From the NCBI GenBank assembly GCA_905147135.1, contig LR990055.1, positions 2,356,001-2,420,000 on the forward strand: DNA of 64,000 bases, given 5' to 3'. The position numbers were made by a program, and so were the translations under genes. Within the stretch, counting starts at the first letter, position 1. Every line of letters begins with the position of its first letter. Under the pieces are notes generated by a model. It saw nothing but the letters and a program-made list of their open reading frames with translations, had not been told where the DNA came from and searched no databases. Source of the stretch: Blastobasis lacticolella (lineage: Eukaryota > Arthropoda > Insecta > Lepidoptera > Blastobasidae). This document shows positions 22,194 to 32,003 of the stretch, in pieces.

Positions 22194-22334
22194 GTCCACA
22201 CGGTCCAAATTTTGTAAATTTCTTAACATAGTTTTTATGTTAGTTGTTGTATAAATAAAGAGTAATTAGTACCTAATTTCTTAAATATTTGCGATAATAT
22301 AACCTTACTAATATTTTTAAGATTTTAGAATAAT
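22194..22334 (+). repeat. Local duplication, copy 2 of the orphan 3' UTR
   Basis: The segment repeats the 21621-21795 sequence, including the ACACGGTCCAAAT start, the CTTAACATAG stop context and AATAAA at 22254-22259. It lacks about 33 bp (21661-21693). Between the copies lie a SINE-A and a 137-bp block also found at 9.3 kb. Confidence 0.8.
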
Positions 22335-22798
22335 TCTTTATACCTGTAAAGAAATTTACAAATTCTAAAACGTCTATGTGCATCTGCTTACTCGCTGTAG
22401 TTATTTGCAGCTCGATGACTAATAGTATCGCGCAGGGAGTGTGCATATCAAAACACGCCATTGTTAACAGTTCTCCCATATCCAGTAGCTTTTGTAACAT
22501 GATGTTTGTTGCCTGGGTCTATGCGAATGCCTTGGTCACGTAGGCACGAAGGCACGTAGGCACGGGCGGTAGTGGGCTTCGATTTCTCGGATACAACTGT
22601 GTTTATGGTGAAACACTACGCTCATTCTTCATCAGCCTATAATGACCCCACTGTTGGGATGCACGAAACTTGGTGTGACGCAATCAGACCTTCCAATTGC
22701 TGTACAGGCTACAACGAAACACACAGAATAATTAGTAGTACAGAAAACTACAATATTCGAGGATAAGCAAAAATAAAGATACATAAGATTACACTAGG

Positions 22799-22985
22799 TT
22801 TTTCCTGGAGAGTGTAACATGGAGTTCTTCAAGAAAGGGGTGAAAATGTGTTTACGGTGTCGGCAACGCGTGGGTGATGCCCCTGGTATTGCAAACGTCC
22901 ATAGCCTGCAGTGACTGCTTACCATCATGCAGGTCGTAAGATTGTTTGCCACCTTAGTGGTATAAAAAAATACTAGTTGGCGGCA
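22799..22985 (+). mobile_element. LINE-E 3' end
   Basis: GAGTGTAACATGGAGTTCTTC through the GTCGTAAGATTGTTTGCC tail and poly(A) match the 3.7-kb copy. Confidence 0.75.
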
Positions 22986-23215
22986 GCATTCGTATCTAGT
23001 CTCACGCGTGCGATACTATTTTCTTTAGTTTTGAAGGCGTCTAGATTATAATGATCAGAGAACACACTCGCAGGCAACGCGTTCCATTCCTTAGCAGTAA
23101 GCAATATAAAGGTTGAACCAAAGCTGTGCGGATAGCTGAGAGTTCCGCGACATAAGGATGAAACAGCCGCCCGGATTCCCGGAGCTGTTCCTTTTCTATT
23201 TTGTTTCTGCGCTGT
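22986..23215 (-). mobile_element. LINE-G ORF2 C-terminal remnant
   Basis: The minus strand reads AKEWNALPASVFSDHYNLDA, a CR1/jockey-type ORF2 C-terminus. It directly abuts the LINE-E tail, tail end to tail end. Confidence 0.75.
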
Positions 23216-23639
23216 CTCCGCTTTTTGAAGACCTTTTACTTCTCAAATAACGTTCCGAGTTTAAAGACAGTATTTACTTGTCTTTGGCTGTGCCTGTGTG
23301 TCAAAATTTTGTGGCACTTTGGGTCAGCCACCACAGTACTTTCCGGCTAAACAGGAGTTGCAGCGGTGGGAATGAGTGCAGTGTCTTTTCATTCAAAAAT
23401 TATGTCTCATTCCAAGTATGCCTTCTATGTAAAAATTTACGCAGAAAAGAACTACATATGAAAATACATTTACAATATTAGTTAAGCCAGAGAATCGCAG
23501 TTTAGAAACACAAATTCGGAACTAAGTAGTAAATTCAAACAAGATAGGTATCTACCTAATAAGCGCTATTCCACCTAAGCACCTAAGCTGATTCAATACT
23601 AATAAGATAAACACCAAGCTCTTGTAAACAACATCGAGA

Positions 23640-23707
23640 TGTAGATAGCTTAAGCAGTGTACCTACGAATAGTTAGTAATCATATCTACGTATCTACTCT
23701 TCAAACT
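23640..23707 (+). repeat. Tandem unit copy 1
   Basis: TGTAGATAGCTTAAGCAGTG through CTACTCTTCAAACT. The unit recurs, split by a SINE-A, at 24224-24241 and 24506-24547. Confidence 0.75.
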
Positions 23708-23866
23708 CCCTTTGCCTTTTTGCTGCCAGAGTAACGTGTTATAGAGGTGGGCAACGCATTGGCGATAGTCTCGGTGTTGCTTATGTCTATAGGCAGTGGT
23801 GACCACTTTCCATCAGGTGGCCCGCTTGCCTGTTTGCCTATAGTATAAACTAAAAAAAAAAAAAAA
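23708..23866 (+). mobile_element. SINE-C, 5' truncated
   Basis: It begins at CCCTTTGCCTTTTTGCTGCC and ends GCCTATAGTATAAAC followed by poly(A). CTACTCTTCAAACT precedes it and recurs at 24201-24214 after the next SINE-B. Confidence 0.82.
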
Positions 23867-23873
23867 CTTTATG

Positions 23874-24200
23874 AGACTCGGGTGGGTGGGCCGGGCGGTT
23901 GACAACCCGACTCGTAAGCGAGAGGTACCGGGTTCGAATCCCGCTGCGGCCATGTACCAATGACTCTTGAATTCTAACCGATGCTTTTACGGTGAGGGAA
24001 AACATCATGATGAAACTTGCCTGAATTTGTAACCATGATCCAATCTGGTCAGGAGCCCCTGGTAGCAGGGTCGCGGAGGTCAGATAGCAGTTGTTCACTG
24101 TAATTACCTTATCGCCAAATCCTGGATCACGGTCAAGGAGAACCGCGGGCCCTCGTGCTCGAGAGCACAACCAGGACATTAACGCCAAGATGATGATGAT
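23874..24200 (+). mobile_element. SINE-B, full-length copy
   Basis: The head includes GACTCGTAAGCGAGAGGTAC and box B GGGTTCGAATCCC. The 3' end is GCCAAGATGATGATGAT. Confidence 0.88.
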
Positions 24201-24223
24201 CTACTCTTCAAACTACATGAAGT

Positions 24224-24547
24224 TGTAGATAGTTTAAACAGTTTTGACGACCTGAGTGGTTCAGTGGTCAACATGCCGGTCTGCCACGCAAGAGGTCCCG
24301 GGTTCGATTCCCGGCCGGGCAGAAATTGAAATGATGAATTTTAATTTCTGTTACGGGTCTGGGTGTTGTATGTATAATAAGTATTTATAAAAAAAAAAGG
24401 ATATATGTAGTTTATCAGTTATCTAGCACCCATAACACAAGCTATGCTTACTTTGGGGCTAGATGGCGCTGTGTGAATTTGTCCACGATTAATTATTATT
24501 ATTATAGTGTACCTACGAATAGTTAGTAATTATATCTACGTAGCTAC
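24224..24547 (+). repeat. Tandem unit copy 2, split by SINE-A
   Basis: TGTAGATAGTTTAAACAG (24224-24241) and AGTGTACCTACGAATAGTTA onward (24506-24547) together match the unit at 23640-23707. Confidence 0.75.
24246..24505 (+). mobile_element. SINE-A, near-consensus copy
   Basis: The head GACGACCTGAGTGGTTCAG, the anticodon loop CTGCCAC, box B GGGTTCGATTCCCGG and the tail GTCCACGATTAATTATT are intact. The D-loop, the anticodon GCC and the T-arm match tRNA-Gly(GCC); the acceptor stem no longer pairs, so it is not a tRNA gene. Confidence 0.92.
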
Positions 24548-24864
24548 ATCTGCTAAAGTGCAGGGCTATTTCCAAAAGGGGGAGCGACGAGAATCGCAAT
24601 GTCATCGCGCTAATTAAAACTTGTTGCAGACTCGCCCACGTCCAATCGAATTGAGTTTACTAGCCAGTGGTTTCCACTTGTAAAGTGTAATTGTGATTGC
24701 TTAGTTGTCTTTTGTGTAAGAATAGAATAGAAAAGCATTTATTGGGTACTCCACGCACATACATCAACTTAAAAGCAGTATGAAACAAGAAGTGATTTTT
24801 AGGTTCCAAAAAGTATAATCCCTAACTTGTAGTGATAGGTCGTAATTTACACCGCGTTACAAAT

Positions 24865-25463
24865 TTAGTTCGATAAATTCTCGCAGCGCTATCTAGTCCA
24901 ATAATTAAGCAAAGCTAGTTTTATGGGTGTTATGTAACTGATAAGAGAGCATCGGTGGCCGAGCGGTTAGAGTATGCGACTCGTAAACCAGAAGTCTCGG
25001 ATCCGAATCCCGCTCTGGCCATGTACCAATGACTGTTTTCTAAGTTATGTACATTACTTGAATACTAACCGATGCTCTTACGGTGAGGGAAAACATCGTG
25101 ATGAAACCTGCACATTCAGGCGACTGGATGTGTGACCATGATCCAATCTGGCTCCTCCTGGTAGCAGGGTCATGGAGGTCAGATGGCAGTCGCTCCCCTG
25201 TAATTACCTGAGCTGCCAAATTCTGTATCATGGTCAAGGCGGACCCCGCGCCCTCGTGCGCGAGAGCACAACCGGGACATTAACGCCAAGATGATTATTA
25301 TGTAACTGATATACTTTTTTTAATACATACTAATTATACATATTACACCAAAAACCATAGCAGAAATTATAATTCATCACTTCAATTTCTGCTCGGCCGG
25401 GAATCTAACCCGGGACCTCTGCGTGGCAGACCGATATTAACCAACAGAACCACTCAGGTCGTC
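24865..25463 (-). mobile_element. SINE-A split by a SINE-B
   Basis: SINE-A tail and middle sequence (24865-24943) and the rest with its head (25299-25463) are separated by a SINE-B. The 13-bp TATGTAACTGATA occurs on both sides. Confidence 0.9.
24944..25298 (+). mobile_element. SINE-B, full length, defined by target duplication
   Basis: The element is exactly bounded by the duplicated TATGTAACTGATA of the SINE-A it entered. Length is 355 bp. The head reads GCATCGGTGGCCGAGCGG with loop CTCGTAA, and the 3' tail is GATGATTAT. Confidence 0.92.
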
Positions 25464-25829
25464 AAGATGCATTAATACACAACGGACAAATAAATGAAAA
25501 TGAATGAGGTTGGCAAAACAGCGATCGCCTTATTAATTAACTGAATGCACTGCAATTTCCTTTGCCGTTTGACACTGCGTTGACGTGCTGTCAGTTGCGT
25601 CAACACCCAGCGGCCGGACTTCAATCAAGTGTCAATTGAGGTTCAATTAGAACCGCATTAGCCGGAGTGTAGAGGCTCGGACCTTATTTAGGTGTAGTTG
25701 AGAACGTGTTTGTTTGGATTTTCTTTACTAATTATAGGTAAGAACGTTGTAATATCGGTTACTTTTGATAGTAGGTAGGCTTAGTAAATCGTTGCGCAAG
25801 AGATAAGTTGAACACAAGCTGTAGTTGAG

Positions 25830-26003
25830 CTCTTGCGGGGAGGAATGACATCGTGAGAAAACCTGTACATTCAGGCGACTGAATCTGGTCAGGTTCCCCT
25901 GTTAACAGGACCACGGTGGTCAGATGGCAGGTAGCTCTCTTGTAATTACTTGATCTGCCTAATGCGCTGGTGCACAATTGGGATTATAACACTAAAATGA
26001 TTA
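25830..26003 (+). mobile_element. SINE-B 3' part, diverged
   Basis: TGCGGGGAGGAATGACATCG, CAGGCGACTGAATCTGG and AGATGGCAG match the family body. The head is absent and there is an internal deletion. Confidence 0.7.
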
Positions 26004-26504
26004 TTTATTGTATTGCTGTTGGCTCAGATTGCATTCAGATTTTGATGGAACTTTTTTTTGCATCGCTTCTGATAGGTTGGACCGATTACTTTAAGATTGG
26101 ATTAATTTAAGATCGTTGTCGGCGTTGTTTAATTAAAATAGTAAAATTGTTTCAACAAATATAAATTGGGAATTTTCATCGTATGAAATCTAAGTGCAAG
26201 AAACGTAAATGTTACCCTCCTTTATCTATCGCTTGACCAAGCTCTCTGCTGGTTTGTCACAGAGTAGAGTACCTACAGATAAATTAAAAAGAAAATCAGC
26301 CAATCCAAACTGGAAAACTCATTGGAATGCGTGTTGTTCGTTATTCTGTGCGTCCGCACGGAATGCATTGTAACTCAGCAATGCGGACGTAGGGTTGCTG
26401 GATACGGTTTATGGAGGCTGTTAACATTTTATTATAATTGTTTTATTAATGCAATACCTGAGCGGTGCCCGCTTGTGTCGGTGATTGCACGTACAAGTTA
26501 TAAC

Positions 26505-26692
26505 ATAGGCGACTGAATGAGTAACCATGAGCGAATCTAGTCAGGTTCCCCTGTTATCAGAGCAACGGAGGTCAAATGGCTATTGCTCTACTGTAATTAC
26601 CTGATCTTCCAAATCCTGGGTCATGGTCAAGGCGAATTCTTGGCTCTCACGTGTGAGAGTTCAACCGGGATGGTGATGCCATGATGGCTATA
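26505..26692 (+). mobile_element. SINE-B 3' part
   Basis: It runs from GGCGACTGAATGAGTAACC to GATGCCATGATGG; the head is absent. Confidence 0.75.
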
Positions 26693-26698
26693 AGTTAC

Positions 26699-26777
26699 AT
26701 TACTCGTGCTTAATAATAGCTTTAAGTCCGCCACTGTACTTTTGTGCATAAAGCTTTAATAAATAAATAAATAATGA
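26699..26777 (+). mobile_element. Non-LTR element 3' tip with (TAAA)n tail
   Basis: CTTTAAGTCCGCCACTGTAC and a TAAATAAATAAATAA tail match the end of 18666-18830. Confidence 0.6.
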
Positions 26778-26820
26778 GTACATGGTAGCACTGTCGATTG
26801 AACTCGGCCACCGATGCTCT
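26775..26820 (-). mobile_element. SINE-B head with deletion
   Basis: GTACATGGTAGCACTG and GGCCACCGATGCTC are head parts on the minus strand, but the loop region between them is missing. Confidence 0.5.
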
Positions 26821-27394
26821 TTATGTATTCCATCCAATTATTGAGTATCCACTGTACATTGAGCTGCAATTGTGATCCAATTACAATGCGATCGTGCCAT
26901 TAGTAAAATTAGCGGACTCGACGCCCTAGATGAGTTCGTTAAAATCCCTTTGTTTTTTCTGTAGCCTTAGAGATTAATTATCTCATATATGTATTATGTT
27001 TTCAATAAATAATTTTCGAGTATGAGTTTCGCCTGATCCAGTAATTAAAGTTTAATTCTGCAACATTTTAAATTAAAAATCCCGCATAGTGTTGCCAGCA
27101 TTAAATTTCCATTGAGAGCGGAGTGAAAAACAAATGTCATAATTACTTCGATTGCTTTTCGCAGGCATTTTCATTGGAACCATTCCTCAATTGCTTCTGC
27201 TGCATAATGGAAGCGTAGTTAAAATTTACGCTTTATTTTAAATATACAAGTATCCTTAATGTGAATTCATTATTGGAATACTATAAATAAGAGAAGTGAC
27301 CTCGTATTCATATTAAAAGAAAGGAATAAATGATTTTTCATCCACAATTTCCACATCATCTTCCAATTAAAGTGGCATTGGCTGCCATTTTTTC

Positions 27395-27460
27395 CTACGA
27401 CTAGACAGGCATTGGGCAGCCATCGCTACCCACCTGATGGTAAGCAACGATGTGGCAGAA
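27395..27460 (-). mobile_element. LINE tail fragment
   Basis: CTACCCACCTGATGGTAAGC is the reverse of the common GCTTACCATCAGGTGGG tail of lepidopteran LINEs. Confidence 0.5.
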
Positions 27461-27724
27461 AATAATAAATAAATAAATAAATAATCGTGGACAAATTCAC
27501 ACAGCGCCATCTAGCCCCAAAGTAAGCAAAGCTTGTGTTATGGGTGCTAGATAACTGATAAACTACTTAAATACTTTTTAAATACATACTTATTATACAT
27601 AGAACATCCAGACCCGTAACAGAAATTAAAATTCATCATTTCAATTTCTGCCCGGCCGGGAATCGAACCCGGGACCTCTTGCGTGGCAGACCGGCATGTT
27701 AACCATTGAACCACTCAGGTCGTC
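27461..27724 (-). mobile_element. SINE-A, near-consensus copy
   Basis: All landmarks are intact, from the AATAAATAAATAATCG tail to CACTCAGGTCGTC. Confidence 0.92.
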
Positions 27725-27731
27725 ATATGGA

Positions 27732-27786
27732 GCATTACTGGAGCAGCACAACAGCCTATTCACTCTGGCTTTAAGGAGTCCAGGTA
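27732..27786 (-). mobile_element. LINE-G fragment
   Basis: AACAGCCTATTCACTCTGGC resembles the LINE-G coding end in reverse (57.6-kb copy). Confidence 0.5.
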
Positions 27787-27870
27787 TCTACTGTTTGTAC
27801 GGACAATGGTTACACTTTCTCGCAGAAACGACTATGATTACGATGAATTCTTGCAGTAATGTAGTTTTAG

Positions 27871-28129
27871 TTGGCCGTGTGGTGTCCGGCAGAGTAGAAT
27901 AGCACCAACCCCTTACACTCATGGGTGTCGTACAAGGCGACTAATGTTTTCGAGGCAAAATATCAAGAGTCTCCGTAATCTTGAAAATGGGCAGCAGCAT
28001 TTTCCATTGTTATATTTAAACACTGCGATCTCCAACCCGCCTGCCAAGCGTGGAGATTATGGCAATAACCTCCCCTTTCGTGGGAGAGGCCCTAAGTTCT
28101 GCAGTGGACTGTTACGGGCTGTGATGATG
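27871..28129 (+). mobile_element. F element, full length
   Basis: It starts GCCGTGTGGTGTCCGGCAG and ends CGGGCTGTGATGATG. AATGTAGTTTTAG precedes it (27858-27870), and AATGTAGTTTTAAG follows it (28130-28143), giving a target duplication of about 13 bp. It lies 156 bp upstream of coding exon 2. Confidence 0.9.
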
Positions 28130-28285
28130 AATGTAGTTTTAAGTCTCAGAATTATACATGGGCTATATTTTATCCCGAAATTCAATGTAGTGCTCCCGGG
28201 AACACGTCATAACCGAATTGTATGCTAAGTTCCGGTAAAACCTATTTACCTGCATAATTTTAAAATGTTTTGTTTTCTGTTTCAG

Positions 28286-28331
28286 TGGAAATCGAGATGG
28301 TGCGTCATGAGAAAACTGTCTCCAGTTGCAG
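28286..28331 (+). CDS. DOK7: Dok-7-like adaptor, coding exon 2 (46-nt microexon)
   Basis: The exon follows a good acceptor (TTTTCTGTTTCAG) and ends at G|GTACGT. It encodes WKSRWCVMRKLSPVA plus the first base of the next codon, so intron 1 is phase 0 and intron 2 is phase 1. Vertebrate DOK7 has WKSRWLVLRKPSPVAD at this place. From memory, human DOK7 exon 1 is 54 nt and exon 2 is 46 nt (c.55-100), which would mean both intron positions and the exon length are conserved. The segment is the second strand of the PH domain. No in-frame continuation starting with an Asp codon (second and third bases first) was found downstream, so exon 3 is probably beyond position 64000. Confidence 0.87.
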
Positions 28332-28749
28332 GTACGTTGTTGTTTATTAAAATGTTGCTCATAGCGAATTTCTTTTAATAATCTTCTTACCTACATGACC
28401 GTATATATTATATAGTATTAATAGCTGAGATAGAACAACCTTTCCTGCCAATCTGTAGTTACGGAATCGATTCTCACGGAATACAAAAAACTCATTCATG
28501 TTGTAGGCCGAATTATTGCCGTAACCTAAAATCCTTAGAGATATCTGTCAGGACCCTTCCAAGTGGAACTATGTGGTCTCTGCCTACCCCTACGGGAATT
28601 GGCGTGATGTTATAAATTGTAGGTATGTCCAGTGAAAGAGCATAAGTTCATGACCACCTTAAAAATAATATTCCTTTGCACCACAGTGCAGTTGTTAAAC
28701 TGTTTCATGAATAAAATTTTTACTTATTTATAACAGCTTAAAAAAATAT

Positions 28750-29007
28750 ATATAATAATCGTGGACAAATTCACACAGCGCCATCTAGGCCCCAAAGTAA
28801 GCAAAGCTTGTGTTATGGGTGCTAGATAACTGATAAACTACTTATTTTCTTTTAAATACATACTTATTATACATAGAACACCCAGACCCGTAACAGAAAT
28901 TAAAATTCATCATTTCAAATTCTGCCCGGCCGGGAATAGAACCCGAAACCTCTTGCGTGGCAGACCGGCGGCATGTTGACGTTGACCACTGAACCACTCA
29001 GGTCGTC
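28750..29007 (-). mobile_element. SINE-A copy
   Basis: Body and head are complete, with small changes (an extra G in CGCCATCTAGGCCCC, and a repeated GTTGAC). Confidence 0.9.
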
Positions 29008-29501
29008 AAATGAATTAATTAATTTTTAATTATTTAATAAAAATACCCTAGGTTTAAAGGACGAGTCCTTAGGCATTAGCGACGGCTAATGCCCCCTTCT
29101 TTTATCAAATTGATTTTGGCAAAAGATGCACCAAATACCGTGAATGTTGCTGTAGCGTCAAAGGAAAAACTCCTTGAAGTTGTAATTCACTTCAGCTCTA
29201 GCACAGTATGTGTGTGCCAAAATCCTACGTCCTTCCCTGTCACCCCCACAAATTGCTATTAATAGATCTAACAGTCATGGTTATCAGGAGAGTTCAGATA
29301 GCAAACGAGGGGATACCCATTAAAGTTTGGGAGGAGATAAGCAAAAACAGAATCCCTTCACGCCCCTTCTACTAGGGTGCCGTTCGGAGCCGCTGTTGTT
29401 GACCCTACTCCGAAAACTCGAATGGGACCAACTGCATATAACCATAGAAGTACCTTCAAATTCATACAATTTGGCACCTTGTGACGGTAGATATGATGGT
29501 A

Positions 29502-29752
29502 GAGCTCGTCTAATTTAAAATGACGCGCCCCACTATCGCATTACCGCACACAAGCAAGTTTAAAATATGAACGCAATACATATACAAATGCCGTTGTAAT
29601 TGGTCATTCAGTTGCCGGTGAGATTCAAACGTAGAAGCACGCGTCGTTCATTGGCTCCCACACAGATGAAGTGTCGTTATCAATATTTGCACTCACACAT
29701 CGAAATCAACTAACTAAGTAGTGGGGCGCGTCATCTTAGACTAGACGAGCTC
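29502..29752 (+). mobile_element. TA-flanked MITE, copy 1 (251 bp)
   Basis: The ends are GAGCTCGTCTAATTTAAAA and, inverted, TTAGACTAGACGAGCTC. TA lies on both sides. The inner ends GACGCGCCCCACTA and TAGTGGGGCGCGTC are also inverted. There is no coding capacity. Confidence 0.9.
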
Positions 29753-29869
29753 TACATTTATATGGAACATGGAGCGGAAATATTCTTAAGTGTCGACCAC
29801 GCACCAGTAAGCACTGCGGAGAGCGGCCTGCACGAGTTGACGTAAAGTAAAGAGCCTAAATCTGAAGGT

Positions 29870-29925
29870 TGTAGAAAGCTCAAGGGAAAACCTATGCCCA
29901 GCACTGGGCTGATATGATATGAAGC
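29870..29925 (+). mobile_element. RTE 3' tip
   Basis: GGAAAACCTATGCCCAGCAC followed by TGGGCTGATATGATATGA matches the usual RTE tail (CCTATGCCCAGCAGTGGGC plus TGATGA). Confidence 0.65.
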
Positions 29926-29929
29926 GTAC

Positions 29930-31240
29930 GCTGTAACTTGACTTAAAAAAGTGGCTACATTATGTCTAAAGTTTCATATAATATGATGTAAAAGGTACTT
30001 CCAAAATATTGTACTCCGCTGGCTTAAAATTCACTGGATCCGTATTCAACAGTTGCGGCGTCGTCATATGTCAGAGGTACGTCCATTATGCTCCGAAAAT
30101 CCGAAATACATAGAAAGTATTTATTAATAATTCACGTTGTTTCTTACAAATAAACAGACCACACAACTCACTATCAATATTTTCAAACATGTTCATCTTG
30201 GGCGTATAGTTAAGATACTCATCGGAGGCGTATACTCAAGTTACTCTAGCAAATTCTAGACGCGACCCAAATAAGTACGCCGATACACGCGCTATACTCA
30301 TAATCATAACACACAATGTTATGTTACGAACTGATGTAAACTTCACATATAGCCTATGTAACAGTTCGATCACTCACGTGTCTAGATAACGTCGAGGCCC
30401 GATTGGTTCGTACCTACTTGCCGTAAAATGCGCAAGGGCATAGTTATTGCATAAACTTTATACGGGTATTGAGTGACGTTTTCTGTATGCACTATTGCAC
30501 TATTCTACACGCGTCGGTAGTAGGTATTAACACTAAAGTTTGTGCCAAATGAGTAAGCTATAGCGGACATTGATCTCTCTTTCAGAGTGTAATTTGTTAG
30601 CTTTATAGGCGGTAAAGCGATAGCTGTACTAAGTAAAATAATTGACTTGTAGGTTAGGTAGTGTATCTCTTATTAAGTGTAGCTATATCTACTCAATGCG
30701 TAATACTAATGTGACTAATACTTACAAAGCAAAAGATACCGTTGTTCAAGTCACGCCTATCATAACAAGAAAGATCAACAGTCAAGTCAGCTTAACTCAT
30801 CGTTCAGATATCATCTTCACATTGTCCATAAAGATCAGGGTCGGTGTATCACGAGCACAAACGTTTCAAGTGAAAGTGTTCACAACAAAACACTAAATCT
30901 AGTCCAAGAGCATAATATGACTTTGGAACTGGTGTCAGCTGGTTTTTACCAGTTGTAAAGGCAGCGATTTAGTTTTGCGGTCGGCTTTTGTGTGGATTTC
31001 TGTACAAAGAGAGTATTGATGTTTTGCATATCTCTAGTGAACACGTTATTGACTGTTCTATCCACTTTCAGTGGGATCATTCTATACAGATGTTCTATAC
31101 CCAAATTTGTTTCTCTTCGTCGAGCGTAGGGTTGCCGAATCTACTATATAATATAGCATCCTATTATATTTTGGATCAAGATACTATCGACAGTAAAATA
31201 TAGTAGCTGTAGCAACACAGTTACTATTACATAACACAAT
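29930..31240. other. No feature recognised
   Basis: Apparently unique intronic sequence. A weak inverted pair lies at 31126-31217 (GGGTTGC...CTACTATAT and TATAGTAG...GCAACAC). The 30642-30896 frame is unsupported. Confidence 0.5.
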
Positions 31241-31339
31241 TACAAATAAATACTGTTACTGATCTGAATCAAAAACAGACATATACAATAAAGCGCACGG
31301 CTATTTTCGGCGTTGTCCAATGCGCACACAGCGGCGGAA

Positions 31340-31440
31340 GCGCGTCGCCTGACAGCAATCGACGATGCGGTCAAAGATGGAGCATGGTTGTCTAGGGACA
31401 GCCTGTGCACCACAGCCAGTCGACAAATAGTAGGGGTCAT
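31340..31440 (-). mobile_element. LINE-G C-terminal remnant
   Basis: The minus strand reads VVHRLSLDNHAPSLTASSIA, which aligns with VNRLFLDTHAPSSAASS of the 57.6-kb copy. Confidence 0.65.
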
Positions 31441-31597
31441 AAAGAATAGTGTTCCGGATATCGTGAGTTTTGTGCGGGCAGAGGATTAGGGGCTCTCTGG
31501 AAGAGGGGTCTGTAGATAAGGTTCTTCGTGGTACTATGGAGGGGTATCTATAGGCGTCTTTAAAAATAAGTACCAATAAGTAATAAGGATAATCCAT

Positions 31598-31690
31598 TTT
31601 TGTGTTATACGGAAGACAAGCAAGCGGGTCACCCGGTGGAAAATGGTCACCGCCGCATCAGTCATCGGTCATGGACATCAGCAACGTCAG
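31598..31690 (-). mobile_element. SINE-C/LINE-D 3' tail
   Basis: GTTATACGGAAGACAAGCAA and GGAAAATGGTCACCGCCGC are the reverse of the common LINE-D tail. Confidence 0.6.
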
Positions 31691-31769
31691 GTCCATTTTT
31701 GTTGTCTTTTATACAAAGTTAAAGCTAGGATTCAATATGCCTTCGTGCATTTTGTTTAATTTGTTCATC

Positions 31770-31915
31770 ATATCAGGCGGGTGGTTGCCATAATCGCCAC
31801 GCCAGGCAGGCGTGTCCGTTCAGGTTTGTCCCTTAGTCACCTCTTACGACACCCACGGGAAGAGATGGGGTGGTGCTATTCTTTGAGGTGGCGGCACCAC
31901 ACACCATCTTATTGG
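31770..31915 (-). repeat. Diverged relative of the F element
   Basis: CCATAATCGCCACGCCAGGC, TACGACACCCACGGG and GGTGGTGCTATTCTTTG parallel the F element landmarks, though the sequence differs substantially. Confidence 0.5.
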
Positions 31916-31952
31916 TATGACATTTAATTAGTTATTGACCATTAACTAATGT

Positions 31953-32003
31953 GGAGGAGGCTTAAGTCCAGCAGTGGGCTATTCTTAATGATGATGTGCA
32001 ATA
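31953..32003 (+). mobile_element. RTE 3' tip
   Basis: GGAGGAGGCTTAAGTCCAGC and AGTGGGCTATTCTTAATGATGATG match an RTE tail. Confidence 0.6.

Larger units (their letters stand above)
20059..28285 (+). other. DOK7: Intron 1 of the Dok-7-like gene
   Basis: This 8,227-nt phase-0 intron is bounded by GTAAGA and TTTCAG. It contains a GC-rich block at 20.14-20.53 kb, SINE-B copies, SINE-A copies, LINE tails, an orphan plus-strand terminal exon at 21.3-21.66 kb, two local duplications and an F element. Confidence 0.8.

Noticed and set aside
24246..24322. Possible tRNA-Gly gene, and similar tRNA-like heads elsewhere
   Set aside because: The acceptor stems do not pair and each head continues into a SINE body.
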